This document shows, piece after piece, positions 61,429-64,000 of a stretch of 64,000 nt of DNA. The notes below the pieces were generated by a model. That model did no database searches, was not told the DNA's origin, and saw nothing but the letters and a program-made list of their open reading frames with translations. How positions within the stretch are numbered: position 1 is the first letter of the stretch; each line of letters begins with the position of its first letter. Both the position numbers and the translations under genes were made by a program. The stretch comes from Bosea vestrisii (GTDB lineage Bacteria; Pseudomonadota; Alphaproteobacteria; Rhizobiales; Beijerinckiaceae), in contig NZ_CP126307.1 in NCBI RefSeq assembly GCF_030144325.1, positions 2,666,001-2,730,000 of the forward strand, read 5' to 3'.

Positions 61429-62343
61429 ATGATCATCCGCCAGCTCATCTATCTCGACGCGCTTGCCCGCGAGAAGCATTTCCGCAAGGCGGCCGAGGCC
61501 TGCCATGTCTCGCAGCCGACACTGTCGGCCGCCATCGCCCAGCTCGAAGAAGAACTCGGCATCCTGATCGTCGAGCGCGGCCGGCGCTTCCAGGGACTGA
61601 CCAGGGAAGGCGAGGTCGTGCTCGCGCATGCGCGGCGCATCCTCGCCGAGGCCGATCAGATGAAGGACGCGATCGCGGAGCTGCGCGAGGGCGTCAGCGG
61701 CCGGATCAGGCTTGGCGCCGTCCCCACCGCACTGCCGATGATCGCCCATATCACCGCACCGTTCTCGACCCGCTATCCCGGCGCCTCGCTCACCGTGCTG
61801 TCGCTGACCTCGACCGAGATCCAGGAAGGTATCGACAATTTCGAGCTCGATGTCGGCCTGACCTATCTCGACAACGAGCCGCTCGAACGCGTCGTCTCCA
61901 AGCCGATCTACCAGGAATCCTATGTGCTGCTGACGCGCGAGGACGGGCCGCTCGGCGAGCGCGAGACCATCCCCTGGGCCGAAGCCGCCGGGCTCAAGCT
62001 CTGCCTGCTCACCGCCGACATGCAGAACCGGCGTATCATCGACGGCATCTTCCGCTCGGTCGGACACTCGCCCAAGCCAGCGATCGAAACCAATTCGATC
62101 TTTAACCTGTGCTCCCATGCCGGCATTCAGGGCGTCTCCAGCATCGTCTCCTCGCAATTGCTGGAGTTCTTCGGCGTCCCGCTCGGCACCAAGGCGCTGC
62201 CACTGATCGAGCCCGACGCCAAGCGCACGATCGGCCTGATCATGGCTGACCGCCACCCCGCCGCTCCGCTGGCCCGCAACCTCTTGATGATGTCCGGGGC
62301 CATGGAGGACGCCAGCCTGCCGAGGCGCCCGATCGTTAAATAG
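61429..62343 (+). CDS. LysR-family regulator, probable activator of the formate dehydrogenase genes
   Basis: 304 residues. The HTH (residues about 1-60) is YLDALAREKHFRKAAEACHVSQPTLSAAIAQLEEELG (in parts), then a typical linker and a type 2 periplasmic-binding-like effector domain (GRIRLGAVPTALPMIAHITAPF). It precedes fdsG in the same direction by 214 bases, the arrangement of FdsR-type regulators of soluble formate dehydrogenases. Target and ligand are inferred from position. The stop codon overlaps the first operator-like dyad. Confidence 0.88.
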   Translation: MIIRQLIYLDALAREKHFRKAAEACHVSQPTLSAAIAQLEEELGILIVERGRRFQGLTREGEVVLAHARRILAEADQMKDAIAELREGVSGRIRLGAVPTALPMIAHITAPFSTRYPGASLTVLSLTSTEIQEGIDNFELDVGLTYLDNEPLERVVSKPIYQESYVLLTREDGPLGERETIPWAEAAGLKLCLLTADMQNRRIIDGIFRSVGHSPKPAIETNSIFNLCSHAGIQGVSSIVSSQLLEFFGVPLGTKALPLIEPDAKRTIGLIMADRHPAAPLARNLLMMSGAMEDASLPRRPIVK

Positions 62344-62462
62344 CTTGCAGCTATCGAAGTCGCCAGGAGCGGCCGTTCTCCGTACCAATAAGCGAAGGTT
62401 ATCGCACCGTCGAGTGGAGTTGGCTGAGCATGATAGTGATTTTTGATAGTCCATAGCTATCA
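62340..62462 (+). promoter_or_regulatory. LysR-type operator region upstream of fdsG
   Basis: Two dyads of the form ATAG-N7-CTAT (T-N11-A type) occur: 62340-62354 and 62446-62460. The second is extended to TGATAG-TCCATAG-CTATCA (62444-62462), and a further TGATAG half-site is at 62431-62436. These spaced repeats fit a LysR tetramer binding ahead of the fds promoter. Confidence 0.65.
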
Positions 62463-62557
62463 TATGGTCGGAACAAACGATTTGAAATCATCCTAAACTT
62501 CCCCATCCTCTTTCAAAACGCGCAGGCCGGGCGAACGGCCCGCATGGAGGAGGGACG

Positions 62558-63028
62558 ATGGTCCACTACCCAGCCTGGGATCAGGACGAGGCGCGCTCGA
62601 TTGTGTCGGGCCTGTCTCATCTCGAAGGGGCGACCCTGCCGATCCTGCACGCGCTGCAGGAGGAGTTCGGCTATGTCGACCCGCAGGCCGTGCCGCTGAT
62701 CGCCGAGGCGCTCAACCTGTCGCGGGCCGATGTGCACGGCACCATCTCCTTCTATCACGACTTCAGGACCGCCCCGCCGCCGCGCCGCATCGTCAAGCTC
62801 TGCCGCGCCGAGGCCTGCCAGGCGCTCGGCTGCGAGGCGCTGGTCGAGGATCTCGCGCGCGAGCACGGCATCGTCGTCGACAGCCACGATGGCCACCACG
62901 ATGCGGTGGTCGAAACCGTCTACTGCCTTGGCAATTGCGCGCTAGGCCCCTCGGCCCTGGTCGAGGGCGAGTTGGTCGGGCGGGTCGATGCCGACCGGAT
63001 TGCCGCTCTGTGCGGAGCGCAGCAATGA
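62558..63028 (+). CDS. fdsG: NAD-dependent formate dehydrogenase gamma subunit FdsG
   Basis: 156 residues, NuoE-like [2Fe-2S] protein. LPILHALQEEFGYVDPQAVPL starts the thioredoxin-like fold, and the four cluster cysteines lie in KLCRAEACQALG and VYCLGNCALGP. It transfers electrons with FdsB in the cytoplasmic molybdenum/tungsten formate dehydrogenase. Its stop overlaps fdsB (ATGA at 63025). Confidence 0.93.
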   Translation: MVHYPAWDQDEARSIVSGLSHLEGATLPILHALQEEFGYVDPQAVPLIAEALNLSRADVHGTISFYHDFRTAPPPRRIVKLCRAEACQALGCEALVEDLAREHGIVVDSHDGHHDAVVETVYCLGNCALGPSALVEGELVGRVDADRIAALCGAQQ

Positions 63029-64000
63029 GCGAGGCAATCCGCATCTACGTCCCGATCGACGCCGCCGCGCTCTCGGTCGGCGCCGAAGTGGTGGCACAGG
63101 CCGTCGCCAAGGAGGCACAGGCGCGCGGTATCGCCGTCGAGTTCATCCGAAACGGCTCGCGCGGCATGCTCTGGCTCGAGCCGATGGTCGAGGTTGAGAC
63201 GGGGGAAGGCCGGATCGCCTATGGCCCGGTCGCGGCCAAGGACGTCGCCACGCTGTTCGAGGCCGGCTTTCAGAATGGCGGGCCCCATGGCCTGCGCCTC
63301 GGTCCGGTCGATGAGCTCGACTGGCTGAAACGCCAGCAGCGCCTGACTTTCGAGCGCGTCGGCGTGACCGATCCACTCTCGCTCGCCGACTACCGCGCCC
63401 ATGACGGGCTGAAGGGCCTGGAGAAGGCGCTCTCGCTCACAGGCGTTGAGATCGTCGAGGAGGTGAAGGCGTCCGGCCTGCGCGGCCGCGGCGGTGCCGG
63501 CTTCCCGACCGGGATCAAATGGAAGACCGTCCACGACGCCGGCGCGACACAGAAATACATCGTCTGCAATGCCGATGAGGGCGACAGCGGCACTTTTGCC
63601 GACCGGATGCTGATGGAGGGCGACCCTTTCCTGTTGATCGAGGGCATGGCGATCGCCGCAATCGCGGTCGGCGCGACCCGGGGCTACATCTATCTGCGTT
63701 CGGAATATCCGCACGCCCACAAGGCGCTGCAGCGTGCGATCCTGAAGGCGCGCAATGCCGGCGTGCTGGGCGCCTCCGTGCTCGGCTCGGGCAAGGCCTT
63801 CGAGCTCGAGGTTCGGTTGGGAGCCGGCGCCTATATCTGCGGAGAGGAGACCTCGCTGCTGGAGAGCCTGGAAGGCAAGCGCGCCATCGTCCGAGCCAAG
63901 CCGCCGATCCCGGCACTGCAGGGCCTGTTCGGCAAGCCGACCATCGTCAACAACGTACTCTCCTTCGCCGCGGTGCCCTGGATCCTGACGCATGGCGCCA
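63025..64000 (+). CDS. fdsB: NAD-dependent formate dehydrogenase beta subunit FdsB, cut by the right window edge
   Basis: The frame from ATG 63025 is open to the window end (about 325 codons; full subunits have around 500-520). The N-terminal thioredoxin-like domain is followed by the NuoF-type FMN domain GLRGRGGAGFPTGIKWK and the NAD-site sequence VCNADEGDSGTFADRM. GAGAYICGEETSLLESLEGK and KPPIPALQGLFGKPTIVNNV follow (in parts). The C-terminal 4Fe-4S cysteines should lie outside the window. The catalytic FdsA should follow. Confidence 0.94.
   Translation, partial: MSEAIRIYVPIDAAALSVGAEVVAQAVAKEAQARGIAVEFIRNGSRGMLWLEPMVEVETGEGRIAYGPVAAKDVATLFEAGFQNGGPHGLRLGPVDELDWLKRQQRLTFERVGVTDPLSLADYRAHDGLKGLEKALSLTGVEIVEEVKASGLRGRGGAGFPTGIKWKTVHDAGATQKYIVCNADEGDSGTFADRMLMEGDPFLLIEGMAIAAIAVGATRGYIYLRSEYPHAHKALQRAILKARNAGVLGASVLGSGKAFELEVRLGAGAYICGEETSLLESLEGKRAIVRAKPPIPALQGLFGKPTIVNNVLSFAAVPWILTHGA

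Overview
The window looks like chromosomal DNA of a GC-rich alphaproteobacterium of the order Hyphomicrobiales, most likely a Bosea-like organism. The genus is inferred, not tested. The clues are a PHA regulator/thiolase/reductase cluster, the housekeeping order proB-proA-nadD-rsfS-rlmH-envC-like-ctpA-deacetylase-rppH, CtrA-type TTAA-N7-TTAA boxes, and an FdsGB-type soluble formate dehydrogenase. I see no prophage, transposase, integron or CRISPR array.

Layout. 1-6.2 kb: an EamA exporter cut by the left edge, an alpha/beta hydrolase divergent from a GlxA-type AraC regulator, an aminotransferase divergent from a GntR regulator, and an MFS transporter. 6.2-9.4 kb: a large autotransporter whose barrel is frameshifted, with a CtrA-type box upstream. 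9.7-12.8 kb: phaA, a DUF1737 gene and phaB, divergent from phaR. 12.8-21.3 kb: a GGDEF/EAL protein with a second CtrA-type box, a small ORF, rpmF, mtgA divergent from a prenyl synthase (ispA), kup, ispG and a Zur-like Fur protein. 21.4-29.2 kb: hydroxybutyrate dehydrogenase plus patatin, an L,D-transpeptidase, DUF1059, a methyltransferase and glycosyltransferase pair, a frameshifted AbgB-like amidohydrolase and two small exported proteins. 29.2-33.3 kb: a DctPQM TRAP transporter, a DUF6481-like gene and rpsU. 33.5-43.4 kb: a membrane protein, then a dense co-oriented run from proB to rppH and hisE with many ATGA/GTGA overlaps. 43.5 kb: tRNA-Arg(ACG). 43.8-47.6 kb: a copper module, copA-cueR divergent from copZ-copM, with two CueR-type operators. 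47.7-51.6 kb: a FecBCD/BtuFCD-like transporter plus methyltransferase behind a cobalamin riboswitch. 51.6-60.9 kb: a catabolic divergon with a GntR operator in the middle. 61-64 kb: a small exported protein, a LysR regulator with repeated dyads, and fdsG-fdsB running off the right edge.

The region most likely to encode an undescribed pathway is 51.65-60.87 kb. It has two related enolase-superfamily enzymes, an M81 metallopeptidase, an aspartoacylase-like deacylase, a peptide/solute-type ABC importer without its ATPases, and a GntR/FCD regulator. I infer import of an N-acylated or peptide-like small molecule, deacylation or hydrolysis, then acid dehydration or racemisation. The substrate cannot be read from the sequence.

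A technical point affects interpretation. Four genes (autotransporter, abgB-like, proA N-terminus, gntR) each carry an apparent one-base indel in a homopolymer run. This pattern suggests consensus sequencing errors at least as strongly as real gene decay.
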